A DNA stretch of 64,000 bases from Anoplopoma fimbria (Eukaryota > Chordata > Actinopteri > Perciformes > Anoplopomatidae): positions 17,088,921-17,152,920 of the forward strand of contig NC_072462.1 of assembly GCF_027596085.1 (NCBI RefSeq), read 5' to 3'. The notes beneath the pieces are model-generated. The model did not search any database. It was not told the DNA's origin and saw only the letters and a list, made by a program, of their open reading frames with translations. Below are positions 27,951 through 41,700 of the stretch, piece after piece (position 1 is the stretch's first letter; every line of letters starts with the position of its first letter). A program made the translations under genes and the position numbers.

Positions 27951-28549
27951 AGTCAGATTAACCAATCATCAGAGGCTTAAAGACATCTGTATCCACAAAA
28001 ACTGAACGTTGTGACCATGAATTAGATACATTTTAACAACATTTGTTTGACTGTACTTTAAGGTCTTTCCATTATTTTGCCCACACACACACGGACACAG
28101 CTTGAGGCGCTGCATGAACAGGGTGAAACCTTACTACTCACCTAATTAACACAGGCTGAAGGTTCCCCCTCTAATTCCAGCACCTTTAACCTCAACATAA
28201 GAGGCGGGTACTCACAAGAAAACCTTGACCTTGGTGCTCACTGCCGCAAATACAGTACAACCATTTTCATTTACTCAAACATGGTCTCTGTACTTTCTGT
28301 ATTTTTTAATCTGTGAGGAATTTTGTCCCTCATCTTAAACTCTTACTTTCTTAAATGATCTGGTTTCACTGTATTCATCCTCAGAATCATGAGATATTTG
28401 TAGCAGAAAGTGTGATCAAACTTTTAAAAACGTATTTGTTTTTACTGTAGAAGTTGAGGGACACACTGGCCGTGCTCTCTCTCTCTCTCTCTCTCTCCCC
28501 ATCCTCCTCTCTTGTCCTTCCCCGCATTTCTCCTCCCCTCCCTCTGTTT

Positions 28550-28760
28550 ATTCTTCTGGCGGTGCAGCAGGCCCCAGAGCCCAGAGGCAAGTCATGTTCT
28601 CAGGGAAACGGCAACTCTCCACAGAGCCGATATCAAAATAGTTTAAAATGTGAATCGTCTGATAGTTCCCAGTGAGCGCAGAGCCGAGCCAAACACTTCC
28701 AGATCCCCCAGCCAGCAGAATGTAAACAGAGCCAGGAGGCTGGGAGAGAGCAAGTGAACC
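28550..28760. promoter_or_regulatory. Candidate non-coding regulatory block (low confidence)
   Basis: A GC-balanced stretch directly after a CT-rich tract (28478-28560), with no plausible coding frame beyond chance. It is listed only because its composition departs sharply from the AT-rich flanks. Confidence 0.2.
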
Positions 28761-29373
28761 TGTTGTGTTCTTGTCACACAGCAGACTCGGACCGCTCTCG
28801 TTGGTTTAGTTGGTTGGCCAGAACTTTTTTTTATCTATTTTTTTTAAGTTACTGTAAAAGAGTGTGTTGTTTTTACTCCAAAAGTCAAGGGTGTGCAGGT
28901 GGGGACTCTTGATGGGGAAATATTTTGTCAGAGCTAGAATACTGAGATGAACCAGATGTCAGCAAAGTTATTCCTTCATGTCTAAAATTAACAACAGTGA
29001 GAAAACATGTTGTAACTTTTATACAATGTTGTATAAAATGGGCTTAGTCTGGTGGCCTAGGGGTATGAAATGTTGCCCATGGAACTGCAACGTCTCCAGG
29101 GTCATAACGAATCTCTCTCCCCGCATTGCCTGCCTGCTCTCTCATATCTGTCTATATAATCAGGGTAAAATGCCACCTCAAAAAAATAATTAAGAAAATG
29201 CTTAATTTGAGTTAAGTGATATTCAAATCAACTTTTTCACTATGTAAAAACAGAAAATGAAAAGATCATTTTTGGGGGTCTGTCTCTGAGATAATAGACA
29301 TGAAATTTAGATTTCAATGGCACAGTAGTTCCTGTTTGTTATTGCCCAATGACATCTTACTTTAACTGCTGCT

Positions 29374-29826
29374 GATTAACATTTATAAGCAGTATTATCT
29401 ACAAAAGATGTAGCTGTATGCATTGTTCTGTTAATCTTTAACTGACCTCTGCTGCAAATGCCCTCGTTTTTTTAAATTTCAGTTTCTTTAATTCTCTATT
29501 TTAGACCCTATGTCAGGGTAAATGCCCTGTTCTGTTGAAAATGATAAAAAATAAAATAAAACATTCCCAAAACGTTTGTAGTTGTATGCAGCTATAAGCA
29601 CATTTTCAAGTGATTATTAATGTACAGTAACAGTTATAACTTCTCCCACAAAGAAATAAATAACATATTATAACAGTGTTTCATTGTCATTCATTATCTG
29701 TTTGTACACTAGCCTCCACTTATGAGTGCTGACAGGAGGAGTTATACCTGTTGAAAAATATACAAATAAACATGCTTATAACATTATAGTGTGTAATAAA
29801 CTCTTTACTGCTTATAAATGCTTAAT
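29374..29826 (+). repeat. MITE-like element with about 20-bp inverted ends
   Basis: The left end 'attaacatttataagcagta' (from 29375) is nearly the reverse complement of the right end 'tactgcttataaatgcttaat' (29806-29826), with one indel/mismatch. The interior has several 'ataagcac'/'cttataac' sub-repeats. A 0.45-kb body with matched ends and no coding capacity fits a non-autonomous DNA transposon. Confidence 0.5.
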
Positions 29827-31254
29827 AGAGGGAATTAAAATAAAATGTTGCCCAAAATAGTAATAGCATGATAATAATACCCAGGATGTATAACAGAAGA
29901 GTTTTACACATAAAACAAAAATCAGGAGTTTGCTGTACCCAAAAGTTGGTAAAAAGGTTTAAACTGGAGTGCTCCGATTTATCATCAATATCCCAATTGA
30001 AGAAAAAAACATATTATATGAACTGTCACTTTTCTATTTTTTTTATTTTTTATTTTTACAGTAATTCCCTTTCAAACCGTTGTTATGTCTGTTGTAACGG
30101 CATAAGGTGGATTTCTTATAAAATCAACATATCCTCTCAGAGCACATTAAAGTTATTATAAATGATTGCTCCTCAAAGCTCTTGAAAGGTGCACTTATGT
30201 TATAGTATGCTGGACTGTTGGACTGTTGGCGAGGGAAATTTAGGGAAACTCCAAACAGAGAAACCATTATAGAGGAAGAAAAAATTTTCATGGCATTTTA
30301 TCAAATGTGAAAAATGTGTGTGTGAAAAATGAAATTTACAAATGAGTTTGACGACAGTTTGGCACTGGAGGAAATGTCATGACCTCGAGGTGTTAATATA
30401 AAATCGTGTGAAATCTCAATTTGCTGAAAATCTAATCCCCTGAATATGGAAAATTAAATTGTCTTCACTAGTTTTCCTGCAGTGTAATTTGATTTATTCT
30501 ATGTGTTTGTGTTTGGAGAATTCTAAAGTATACTGTATGCTTTCAGTGCAATTGTGATTTGTGGGTTTTCAAGATTTAATATTTGTGTATGTGTGCAAGC
30601 GCCTGCATGCTGAAGAAAAATAAATCTTGCATAATGCTTGATTTGTACCTTCATTTGTTTGCTCGCACATTTGTTTGCACTGGCATTCAGTACATGTTTG
30701 ACAAGTGGGGATGCCAGCATGTAGTTACACAGATTCAAAATATGAAATCATTATATTATCATCATCATCATCATCATCATGTCCAGTACAACAATGTGTG
30801 TGTGAGGGAGATACAAAACCAGCACATTTTGACTTCTATTTGGGAAGTTCTTATGGGGATTTTTATTATTTTGTTTACTTATTGAATAAACTTCACATCT
30901 GCTAACCTTGCTTTGAATTTCCATTCCTTTCTGCCTAGATTTTTCTCTTGAACACTGATAACTCAGTAAGCCAAATGTGATTTATCGCCTTCATCCTTGC
31001 AATGATATGTCACCCTGTTAGTCATTTAAATGCATAAAATATCAAAAACAAACTGTTTACACGGAGGTAGCATCTCTAATGTTTGACCCTCAACAACTAA
31101 ATGAAGATAAAAAAAATAAACAAAAAAAACTGCAAATTAAAATAAAATGTTCCTTAGCATGTATGCTTGTTGGGGAGTTTGTGGGCTTTGCCTGAATAAG
31201 CACTGGAACTTTCCAGCATTTCTTTTACTTTTTATTTATTTTTGTCTGCGTTGT

Positions 31255-31500
31255 TTTCTCAGTATTGCAATGCATCACTTGACATTACCCAAGCAAGTTT
31301 GAGCTGCAGCGCATCAGCTGAAAGCAATTTGGTCCAGAGTGCAGCTGCCAGGCGGATAAGACTTTCCTTCTTTGGTTTACTTTGAAATGTTCCTTTTTTT
31401 TCAACATCCAAAATACACAAGGCAGCCAAATTGCTGACATGTGTGAGAGGTGCAACGAGACTCCTGCATTCTTTCATGCCCCACTATGCAAAACTCCACA
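31255..31500 (+). mobile_element. LINE reverse-transcriptase C-terminal fragment (L2/CR1-like), degenerate
   Basis: In the frame starting at 31261 the translation has 'QYCNASL', then, after a Ser-rich stretch, 'LVQSAAARRIR'. These correspond to the paired YCN...L and (L)QN(A/S)AAR motifs near the end of L2/CR1-type LINE reverse transcriptases. A stop follows soon after, and the copy is short and decayed. A minus-strand open frame over the same bases (31259-31477) is a shadow. Confidence 0.45.
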
Positions 31501-32312
31501 TTGTTTATTTAAAGAACACTGAACACTTTAGCACTATTAAGAAACATGTCATATAGTAAACTAAAGGTTTCCTCTCAGGAAAAATCCTTGTCAGTTTATT
31601 ATTCTTTTGCAAAACGTTATTATAGTTTTGACTCACAAACTGCCTGCATTCACAACTAAGCAACAGTGTTGTAGCTTGGCTTACGAAGGCTAGTGCAGGA
31701 CCCCTATGGGTAAACCTGGAAGTGGGGTGATTATGTATGTGTCGAGAAGTGGACGTGTGAGAGTGGAGGACTGGACGGTCTCTTTCTCACTCCCTCACGG
31801 TGACCCAGACAAGACAACACTGCAAAGAACACTGGGAGGTGAGAGAAGGTGGGGTTTTTCTTTAAGTCTGCCTCTGCTTGGCTTTAACTTTAAATCCAAC
31901 CAAAACGATACTAAAATATGCCAAATACATTCACTTCTTTAAAAATATATGCTTGGGCTGCAGCATCAACATGCAAGATGTTTCCAGGAATAAACAAAAC
32001 ATGACTCAACATGGCCTCAACACCTTTAAATTCAATTTAGCTATCCCCCTATGGTTTGTTGTGGACTGCAGACAATTAGAGAACAGCAAAAGTTTGCTTT
32101 TAATGCATGATCGGGTTGAGAGCAAAATCAAAGATGACAAGTGAGGACCGTACTATGACACACCATGATCTGAGTGGAAAGAAAAAACTGCAAGGCAGAG
32201 GGGATGTAAGGTCTGAGGGAAAGACAAGGAAAAAGGGCAAAACTTGACATGTAGCCTAAACCTGGGATGACAGCCAGAAGACAGGCTTGTGCGTCAGTGT
32301 AGGCGCGGTGGT

Positions 32313-32328
32313 GGGTGGGTGGGTTGGG
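32313..32328 (+). other. G-quadruplex motif
   Basis: Four GGG runs separated by loops of 1, 1 and 2 nt, a near-ideal G4 consensus, inside a G-rich stretch (32300-32350). Confidence 0.7.
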
Positions 32329-32389
32329 AGGAGGGCGTGGAGGGAGGTAAGGAGTCTTCCAGAGAGAGAGAGAGAGAGAGACGGAGGGC

Positions 32390-32640
32390 CCGTTGTGACT
32401 GATAGCCCACCAAGGCCTCAGTGCGGCCCGACGCTGGGAACAGCTAACCTACCTTGACATGCGTAGGAAACCCAAGACCCTCCGAGCCCTCTGTCGGATA
32501 GGAGCCACCCAGTGAAGCCTCGCCACAACTGTGTAGCCCGAGCCCCTGTGCGTCCTTTTTAACTAGCTTTGTTTAGATGAGCGAACGCCGGAGGAATGCT
32601 TCAGTATACCTTGCAGAAACCACAAGCACAACAGCATTAG
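32390..32640. promoter_or_regulatory. Candidate GC-rich regulatory block (low confidence)
   Basis: A CpG-containing, GC-rich segment between a G4 motif plus (GA)n on the left and a long GT array on the right. No coding frame was recognised. It could be a lncRNA promoter or an enhancer; neither can be shown from sequence alone. Confidence 0.25.
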
Positions 32641-32714
32641 AGCGACATCGGCTTCCCAACGTATGGGAATAAGTCAACTCTGGCTACTAGCAAGATTAGA
32701 ACTGGGCTGGAGTT

Positions 32715-32818
<104 letters not shown>

Positions 32819-34808
32819 ATGTCAGCTGGTCTGTGTACTGTTTGGATATATCCTTTAGTAAAGGTTCCTTTGATGTTGTAGTACTGTCAGAGAGATGAGG
32901 GTTGACAAGAGTAAAGTGACTCTTCACTCCTCAGCAGATTAAAGTGACTTGACTGAGACTTGGACTCGAGTTGGACATGTCGGCTGTGAGACTCTGCTGC
33001 CAGAATTTATTTGATTTAAGACTTAAAAACAAAACATTTTAAGTATCAAGTTATGACATGGTGAATAAGATACTATCAGGCAAGCCTTGCATAGCGGCAC
33101 AGCTGGAATATTTAAATACAAAGCCAATGCATTGAAAGGACTTGCTATGTAAAAGAACAGGAGGTCAAAGCACAAGTATAATTTATAAAGTTGAAGATAA
33201 GTTGGCTGGTATTGTGTATACTGGGAGATTACTGGGAATAGAACAGAGCCAATGTTAATGTTTTTAATGCTATGACAAGTCAAAATGTATGCTTTGAATA
33301 AGGCCAATAGCTTTAGCTATCACTCATATTTGTATAGAATTATTGGAACAAAAACCCTGAATTTATCTTTTTTTATCATCCTTTAATTGATTTGATGGAA
33401 ACTGACAGAGAAACACTAATACAAAATCTAGACACGCGATCATCTGATTAAGGGAACTGTGTTGTAGAATATTTTTTAAGTCCACACAAAAGAATTGGAT
33501 TAATACTTACCTGTCTACATTTTTGGTCTCTATAAGGAGTGCAGCAAGACAAATGCACTTATGGCACAGTGTAAATAAATCAAAGCAAAGAATGAGTGAA
33601 GGTCGGATGTTCATATACACTCCAATTTGGCTAGGTTTGACCTATTTGGCTGAGGGAAAAAAAGAGTGAGACAAGGACGTTTTTTTTTTTTTTTCTGTGG
33701 AAGAGCTCTGAAAACAGTCTGAAATAAAGCAAATGACGACAGTATGAAGGAGAGGAGAGGACGGGGAAGAAAAAGGATTGGATGTTGGCACGCAGGGAAA
33801 GGCAGTCTGCGGTAGACTTGTAAATAGCCGGAGGGACAGAGGGATGTAGGAATGGAGCTATCAGCAGAGAAGTGATGAAGGTCTGGGATCAGGCCAAGAT
33901 AAACACAGGCCAGCCCAGAAGGAGCTGCAGCACAGCACCACAAACGCACACATATACACACACACACACACCAGCAGACACACACATATGCATTTTACTT
34001 ACACATATATGTAAATGCACAAAAATACCAACACTCGAGGGTGCGTGGAGCACTTTCTATTCATCATAAACCCACATTGAATAAACACACTCATGCATAC
34101 ACACACGCCTGCAGACAAACAAACATTGCACTGTATGGCTCCCAGACCACAACTTCTTGAGTGTTAAGCTGTGAGACAACAGCCTGAGCTGTCTTTCGGA
34201 CGACTTGTTTCATCACATACTTCCCATTAGTCCATTTGCTAAGATACCACAGAGTAAACAGGCAGTGAAAAGAAATGGTTTGGGTTTTATTTCTAAACAC
34301 ATGGCATAAGCAGAGTTAGTTGAGCCCTCAGGAAAATCCCCCTTAATGTCTTGGTGGAGTCATTTAAAATAAAGAGAAAAAAGAGAAAAAAACAACAACT
34401 TTGTAAATAAAATCCTCAAAGACAAAAATGCCAGCTGTTTCCTGTAGATTTAATCACATACATGGTGGGAAAATATTTGTCACTTGCATGTGTCTTTTTC
34501 TGTTATGCATTTGTTCAAATGTGTTTATCTGCATGCACACGTGTCAACATGTTTCGCTGTTTGTCGTGACTGTGTGACTGAGCTTCATTAGTGTGCTGTG
34601 AAGCGAGAGCTCTCCTGCTCCGTCTTGTCTTTGACCAACTAACACCTTGAGTGAAACCTTTGCTAAATGTTGTCTTAAGTGCCGCATTGAGAGGCATTTG
34701 GCAAAACTGCAGCATGAGAGAGAAGCTGTGAAGCGTGTCCGGCTGGATTGCAAAACACAAGTCATGGTCATCACTCTGTCACCGTACAGATGAAGGCTCT
34801 GATCTCTG

Positions 34809-34914
<106 letters not shown>

Positions 34915-35622
34915 ACTTTATTTCTTATAATTTAAGCAATGCACAAATTGCTATGTGAATATAATATGTGTGAAGCAGGATTATAAATAAACAGAATGCA
35001 TCCTCAATAAAGATAAGATGATATTGAGGTTATTTATAGCAGCTGCAATCTACATATTTTAAATAACAACATGTCCAATGCGTAGTTATTATATGACAGG
35101 GTTCACTCGTAGTGCCCCACAGACAAATAAGACCAAAATCTGCAATTCCCCTCAGGTCTACAGAGCTTTATAACATCTTTCAGCTCATCGTTTTGGTTTC
35201 TCTGTCTCAACTTTACTCTTTTGGTCCACTCTTGCTTGTCAACCTTGTTTGTAGCCGTAACAGGCAGCTGTTGTCAGAGAAATATGCTTTAAGATTAGAC
35301 TGCACACAGCATGTCCAGCGCCAAATGGCAGACGGACAAAGTAAGCGGCGTGCCAGTAAACATTTAAGCATTTGGGAGACAAAGACTAGGCTAAAAGGAA
35401 AGTGAATACTGAATTTACATTTGTTGGTTGGCCATAAACACAACTCCAAATTAAGCTCTGTATCTACTTGATATATAAATAGGCAACAATTTGCTAACAA
35501 GTTCCAAATTTTGACATAAAAGGTGATAAGTCAGTGTTGTATGCACAGCTTGTTTCCACTTCCCCCAAGTGGCAATTTTATTTTAGATAAGTACTTGCAG
35601 GTTTAAAACAAAATGTAAATGT

Positions 35623-35943
35623 CCAGTGTGTAGGATTTAGGGGGATCTATTAGAAGAACTGGAATACGATATTAACAAGTATGTTTTGTTCAGTGTATAA
35701 TTACCTGAAATTATCTTATATATTTATAGTATGAGCCTATTTAATCTACATACGGAGCTGGTACTCGTCACAGAGTCCGTTAAGTTGCATCACCATGTTT
35801 CTTCAGTACCCCGGAATGGACAAACCAGATACTGGATCTGCTGTACTGCTGTTTTCAAATCAGCCCCCGTAGTTCTTCCTGTATTTTAAATTGGTTGCAA
35901 TCTGCAATCTCACAGCTAGATGCCGCTAAATCCTACACACTGG
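35623..35943. mobile_element. MITE with 19-bp perfect terminal inverted repeats
   Basis: The left end CCAGTGTGTAGGATTTAG (from 35623) is the exact reverse complement of the right end CTAAATCCTACACACTGG (to 35943). The core is 321 bp and non-coding. I recognise this as a widespread teleost non-autonomous DNA transposon (the 'gtgtaggattta...taaatcctacac' type). No clear target-site duplication was seen, which suggests an old insertion. The element lies between ndufa8 and the GT array at 34.8 kb. Confidence 0.8.
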
Positions 35944-36959
35944 CCCTTTAAGATTCCATAAATATTCCTCTTAAATGTAATATTGTAATGCTATTACCTA
36001 AAATGTGCGCAGTCTTGGCCCTTTACCATTGTTTCTATTTTGTGTTATCATTAACAAAACAGCTCAACGTTGGCAAATACTGAGATTGCTTAGCGCCTGC
36101 AACTAAACCAGACTGTTGCACAGCAAAATTCATCTGCACATCCTCACAACATAAGTTATGATGGTTTTACTCTGCCCAGATGTTCTGTCTCATGTAAATG
36201 CGCCCTGCATGGCTCTTCTCAGGAAACACAAAGATTAAAAACAACAATGTCTGCTGTGTAAGTGAGCACATGGGAGTGTGTGAGTGTGTGTACTCTTTTG
36301 AAGCTCTCATATTTTTAATCTCCCAGAGTGCCGGTCGTGGATGCAGTGGTGGTACTTGTGGCTTGTGGGTGTGTGTTCTTTTATACATAGAGCAACCTGC
36401 ATGTCAGTTCAAAGCTGCCCTGTCCAGCATGAGGAGACATGAAAGCACCACTCAACAACATGTGCAGTCTGAAGTTCACAGAGCGAAATGGTGAGGAAGA
36501 TGCACCAACATAAACAAATCAAACGCACCTTCATTGTAGAGTTTGTCAAATCAAGTGCACCCACATGTTAGGGGCCCTTAATGGCATGGACGCAGCCGAA
36601 GTCTCATGGAAGAGGTTTACTGCAATTATATACTGATACGAACGTAATGCATTTGTAATATACTCCAGAAAGTGGGAATTCAATTTAAATGTTCAGATGG
36701 CACTTGATCTATTTATTGATTTTTATTTAAATGGATGCATTTATCACAAATCTGCTTTGGGAAATAAATAATAGTGCAGCTGGCAATCCCAATTGATAAA
36801 AATTGACCGTTGAACATTAGAATTTCGTTCCTCAGTCTGAACACAGGGGAATTGATGAGAAGAGAAAAAAAAATAAAAACATCTACCAGCTCTGCCTGCT
36901 GGTGCTCATCACCACTTCAAGCATCAACTCTATTATGTACAACCTGCTGCTGAACAATG

Positions 36960-37240
36960 GGAATATTGACAGTCATGTGTTATGAACAAGCTGGATTTTG
37001 TTTGAGTATTTTAGCGTGCCGGGATCCCAGGCGGGCTGTAGCTTTGTGAAAGCGCCGTATTGTATTTCTTTCCTGTGCCAGAGCCCGTTTCCTGTGGCGG
37101 TGCGGTGTCAAACGATGACCCTCTGCTTCCTGCAAGGCGCATGGAGACAGGCCTGCCACGAGCCCTGGGGCCTCACCGCCAGCCACCGAACAACCTCTGA
37201 GACCCCACTCTGTCTGTCTGCCTGCTTCCAAGTCATTACC
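36960..37240. promoter_or_regulatory. Candidate GC-balanced conserved block (low confidence)
   Basis: A sharp change to GC-balanced sequence about 1.5 kb beyond the 3' end of ndufa8. A 150-codon plus-strand frame (36998-37450) and a minus-strand frame both cover it. The plus-strand frame runs on into a T/C-rich low-complexity tract, so coding is not supported. Conservation is the deciding test. Confidence 0.25.
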
Positions 37241-38661
37241 CACCTTGCCCGTTTTGGATCTCACTTTTTGCTAACCCTGTTTCTTTTTTCCCTTAACTCT
37301 CTACCTCCCTTTAACTTGTATTTCTTTAATTTACTACAATTCCCTTTTACATCTACCTCCTTTTTAAATATTTTCTTATTTGTTCCCTCGTCTGTCCTTG
37401 TCCCCTTCTCCTCCATGTTTCCCTCGGTCCACACCTCCTTTCCTCTTTGAATCCCTTCTTCCCTCCTCCCTTTGTCCCTCTCTCCAGGTCAGAAGAGGGT
37501 CTGTCTGTGGTTTCCTGTGCAAGCCACAGGTCCAGACCACACCTTGAAAGGGGATTTCTGCAACTGTCACAGCCGCCCTGTTGAAACAAGAAGACGTGCA
37601 CACGCATGTCTGCATACACACACAAGGCTACATAACACACAGAAAATATATGGTTGTTTTTGGCAATATCTTGTGACTGTTTTGAAAGGGTCGTCTGTAG
37701 GATGAAAAGAAACTTGTGGGAAAAATGTTGCAGACATGACGTTTATAAAACACATTCGACAGAAATGATATCAATGTTCCATCTAGAATAAGCAAAACCA
37801 AAAATGCTCAAAGTGTATTTTTACATATTCTGAATAAAATGGCAGTGACCGACAGAATATAGCTGTCGACCTTTCTGAGTGATAAGTCAAGTCTGTCTTT
37901 CTGTGCACTGAAACTAGATGTTTTTACAACATATGCAAACACCCTAGGGCGGAATCTTTGCTTTGGAGTATGAGAAAGCTGTCAAATCAGGAATTACAAC
38001 TGGTCCCCAAAGAAATCAACTACATGGCACACGGGTTAAAGACTCAACCTGCCTGACGTCTGTAGTGCAGAAAATCAAATCACGCCTACTTCTAGTAGTA
38101 TAGTTATTAAACAGCTGATTTGCTGAAACTAAATCTGAGCATTTATGGTAACTTATACTTCAACTTTAACGCCCTGGTTGTACGCGAGTGGATGTGTGTG
38201 TACATTGGCACAGTCCACTATGTTCCAGAAGCCAGCACGTCTATGAATTGGCCTCTCATCTCCCTGGTTGAATGTCACGTACACACACGTGCCGGAAGCA
38301 GTAACACACTTTTATTGTGGATCTCTGAAATTACTTCCGTAGACTTCTTCCAGTCCAGGTCAGAGGCAGGAAGTGAGCTGGGAGGAAGAAGAGGAAGCTG
38401 AAGCTGCTCTCTCTGGCTGCAGGTAGTGACCCTGAACCTTGACCTCCAACCTCACCCTTCATAAGTCTGACAATACACACACTGACAAAACACAGATGTG
38501 CAAACCCGATGGTGTTGCCTACAATTTGCAGATATTGAAGGAACTGTGTCTGGCAGCACATGGCTGATCTTCCTCACATACATCTTTTTATTCTGTTTTA
38601 AGGCAACTGAGTCTTTAATAGATCAATAAAGACATTCAAATCCGTAATTGTAATTTATCTT

Positions 38662-38667
38662 TTTATT
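38662..38667 (-). terminator. Probable ndufa8 polyadenylation signal
   Basis: Reads AATAAA on the minus strand, about 130 nt downstream of the ndufa8 stop codon. Confidence 0.55.
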
Positions 38668-38796
38668 ATTTGACAACAATAACAGCATGTTGCATTTGTT
38701 CACTCATTACATTTACAGAAGTGGTTGAGAAAGATGTATGGATTCTTGGACTTTGTTAACACAATCATCCATCTTTCCTTCCTTTATCAAACTGTG

Positions 38797-41700
38797 TCAC
38801 CAGCTCCAGAAGAATAACCTACTACCATGTTTGGAAGGCTCCAGTTTACCCTCAATGGCTGGGTTGGCTTCAGGACGTGGTCTAGATTGGTAGGGGTTCT
38901 CGGGGAGGGCCCGCTGGGTCGCCACTTTGGTCACCTACAAAAGAAAAGATAAATAAATCATGTGCTTCATTGAAGTCAGTGGAAACGGTCCATAATTCTT
39001 TTACTTTTTTATAGTCATCTATAGTATTATTTTGCATAAAAACACAGAATTTAAATAATTAGGAAATAAGCTGCTAGGAGCTAATGTTAGGAAGGTAAAC
39101 TGGTCACAATTCTTTTTCTAGCTATTTTACATTTCTGTGAAAAATCTCCTTCAGACAACTCTACTAATCCAAGTTTGTCTCCAGTGCTGCCCATGTTATT
39201 AGCTATCCTTCTGCCAAAGTAGCATTATCAGGGATCAACCAGAGAACACTAATGCCAATCTTCTGCTCCCATATTTTTACTGAATATCAGTCGATAGCAG
39301 TAAAACTTAACTTCAGGGCCAATAACCTGAATGGATCACGGCTCAACTATAGTCTGTTCCACCACTACTTGAAACACAACAAATACCTTATATTTTATGG
39401 GATTTAACAACGTGTGATTTTGTGCCAATATCTGACTTGTAGGTAAAAAATTACAATGACTTGAAGTCTGGTAAAACCTGTGAGAGATCTAATAAAAAAA
39501 GAATGAGCAAACAGACTTTTCCTGTTATAAAACAGGGTTTTAAAAATAGTAGATGGTATTTTCCCCCTTGCCTGACATGCTCTTGTCTTTCTCTGGATAT
39601 TTATGTATCTGAATGGGTTCCAATTTTATTTTACAAGTCTTTTAATTTGTTGTATAGCTGAGCAACCAGAGAAGCTTGGTGGACAGTCAATCTGGGCATT
39701 TTTTTTCAAAGTGATATTAAGTCAGATTTTTGTTCTTTTATTTCCCTGCTCATGTGATTTAATTCCAACAGTTCTGTCTGGCAAGTGCAAAATGGCTAGA
39801 GAGTTGATTACAGCCATTCACACCCTACCAGGTTTGTCCAAATGTCTTTTCAAAGACCACAGAAATAAATGTCCAAAAAGCTATTGTCTTGTTTTGACTG
39901 CTGCTATCTAATTAGTGCTTGCAAGCGGGTTATGAAAGTCCCTTAAAATAGCAATTCGAAGAAAAGAAAAAACAAAGCAACATAAAATGCATGATTTGTC
40001 TGCTCAGAACTATAACTGAATGAGACCACTATGCAGACGCAATCAGAGCCTCTTGCACAGCCCATAATCAGCCAGAATAGGGCCTATCAACCAAGCTGCT
40101 CGCAGTGTGAATGCAGTCAATCCCCCATAAGTCTCACCTTAGACAGGTCTCCCAGGTCGGGTCTCTGCCACCCCAGTTTATCAAGGACGCAGCCGTCGAA
40201 GGCTTGCTGCTGCTTACGGCAGTGCCGCAGTTCCGCCAAGTTTGAATAGTCCAGACAGGTCCAGTACTCGGTGAAGGACTCGGCACAGTTTCCCTTGATT
40301 TGCCTACAAGTGGGGGTTCAAACAGAGATTTGAATCAGAATAAAATATGCAAGGGTAAAATTATTATAGTCCAGAAAACTCAGATGATATGCATGAGCTT
40401 GAATTCTTCCCCTTAACAAAGTTCATTGAAATGAATATGTTTAAAAAGATATTTTGACTGATATTGTGAGGAGAAGGAAAACTGATATTTAAAAAAATAT
40501 ATATAAGGTTTGAAAAGATTTCTAAATAAATCACTGTACCTATATTGCTGAGATGATAAATTCAAACTCCACCAATGTCAAGGTGTTTCAATAAATTGTG
40601 GTTTATGACAAAAGATTTCTGAGCGCTCCATAACAAGAACTTTCTGAACTGCTCATGTGAATAAAGTTCTTCTAAAAAGGTTGCTGGCAGTTGCCAGAAG
40701 CACCTAAGAATCAAACCAGGTCCCGGGTGCAATTACAGCTTTTCTCAAATCTTTCCTCATTATAATAATTACAGGTATAACTCTTTCACAGTAACTCTTT
40801 TCTCTTTCACAGTTTTTCTTTGGGGTCAGGGTGTCGGTTGTTTGTTTCGGCTTTAAAATTAGAGGTCATGTGTTTTTTGAGAACCAGAAACACACACAAT
40901 CTGTTTTAGACAGACAGGCAGGCAGACACGCACACACACACAAGCATCTTAGTTGCTGCATGGGCATCAGAGCAGGGTATAACCAATGCTCAGTCCAAAA
41001 CTTTCAATAAACACAGACACAGCAGTTAAGAGTGAGGAACCCCAGGCCACTTCCCCAAATAGTCCCCAAGGGCAGTTCTATAGACACAATGAACTCTGTA
41101 CTTAACCTTTTCATGTTTTAAAATGAACAACCCTTTTCTTCTTTAGATCATTGTTTAAAAGAAATAGCACAGAAATGACATAAACGTGTTTGCTACAACA
41201 TTTCAAGATTATAAGCATTTATTTAGAGACTGACCCTCATTCAAAACAATCATTATTAGATTTTTATGGTATTAAAATGAATATTTAGTAAAGTGAAGAT
41301 AATAACTGAAAAAGCTTTGTGGGAATAAATACTGCCTCGATAGCATAATTAAAAAGTTTTAAGATAAGAACTGTAACACAGTAGCTATAAATCATCTGGC
41401 AACATCACAGGAAAGTTTTTGAAAGTTTGACAAAAAAATGGTGTGGGTATTTCCCCATTCTTAAAAAAACAGTTTTGGGGACTTTTCCTTATATTTGTTT
41501 GGGGGTATTGTGGAGCATTCTTCTTGGATTCACATTCACAAGTTGTCTGTTGATGAATCACTCATATTTCCTTCCATTAAGATACACATCAGAATACTAA
41601 TGACACCATTTCCACCATTTCACCCAGAATTTCTTAAATACAAGAAAAACAGAAGACTTAACATTCAGCAACAAATACTCCCTACTTAAGGTTCAGTGCA

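Noticed and set aside
31259..31477. 72-codon minus-strand frame
   Set aside because: Antisense shadow of a degenerate plus-strand LINE fragment.
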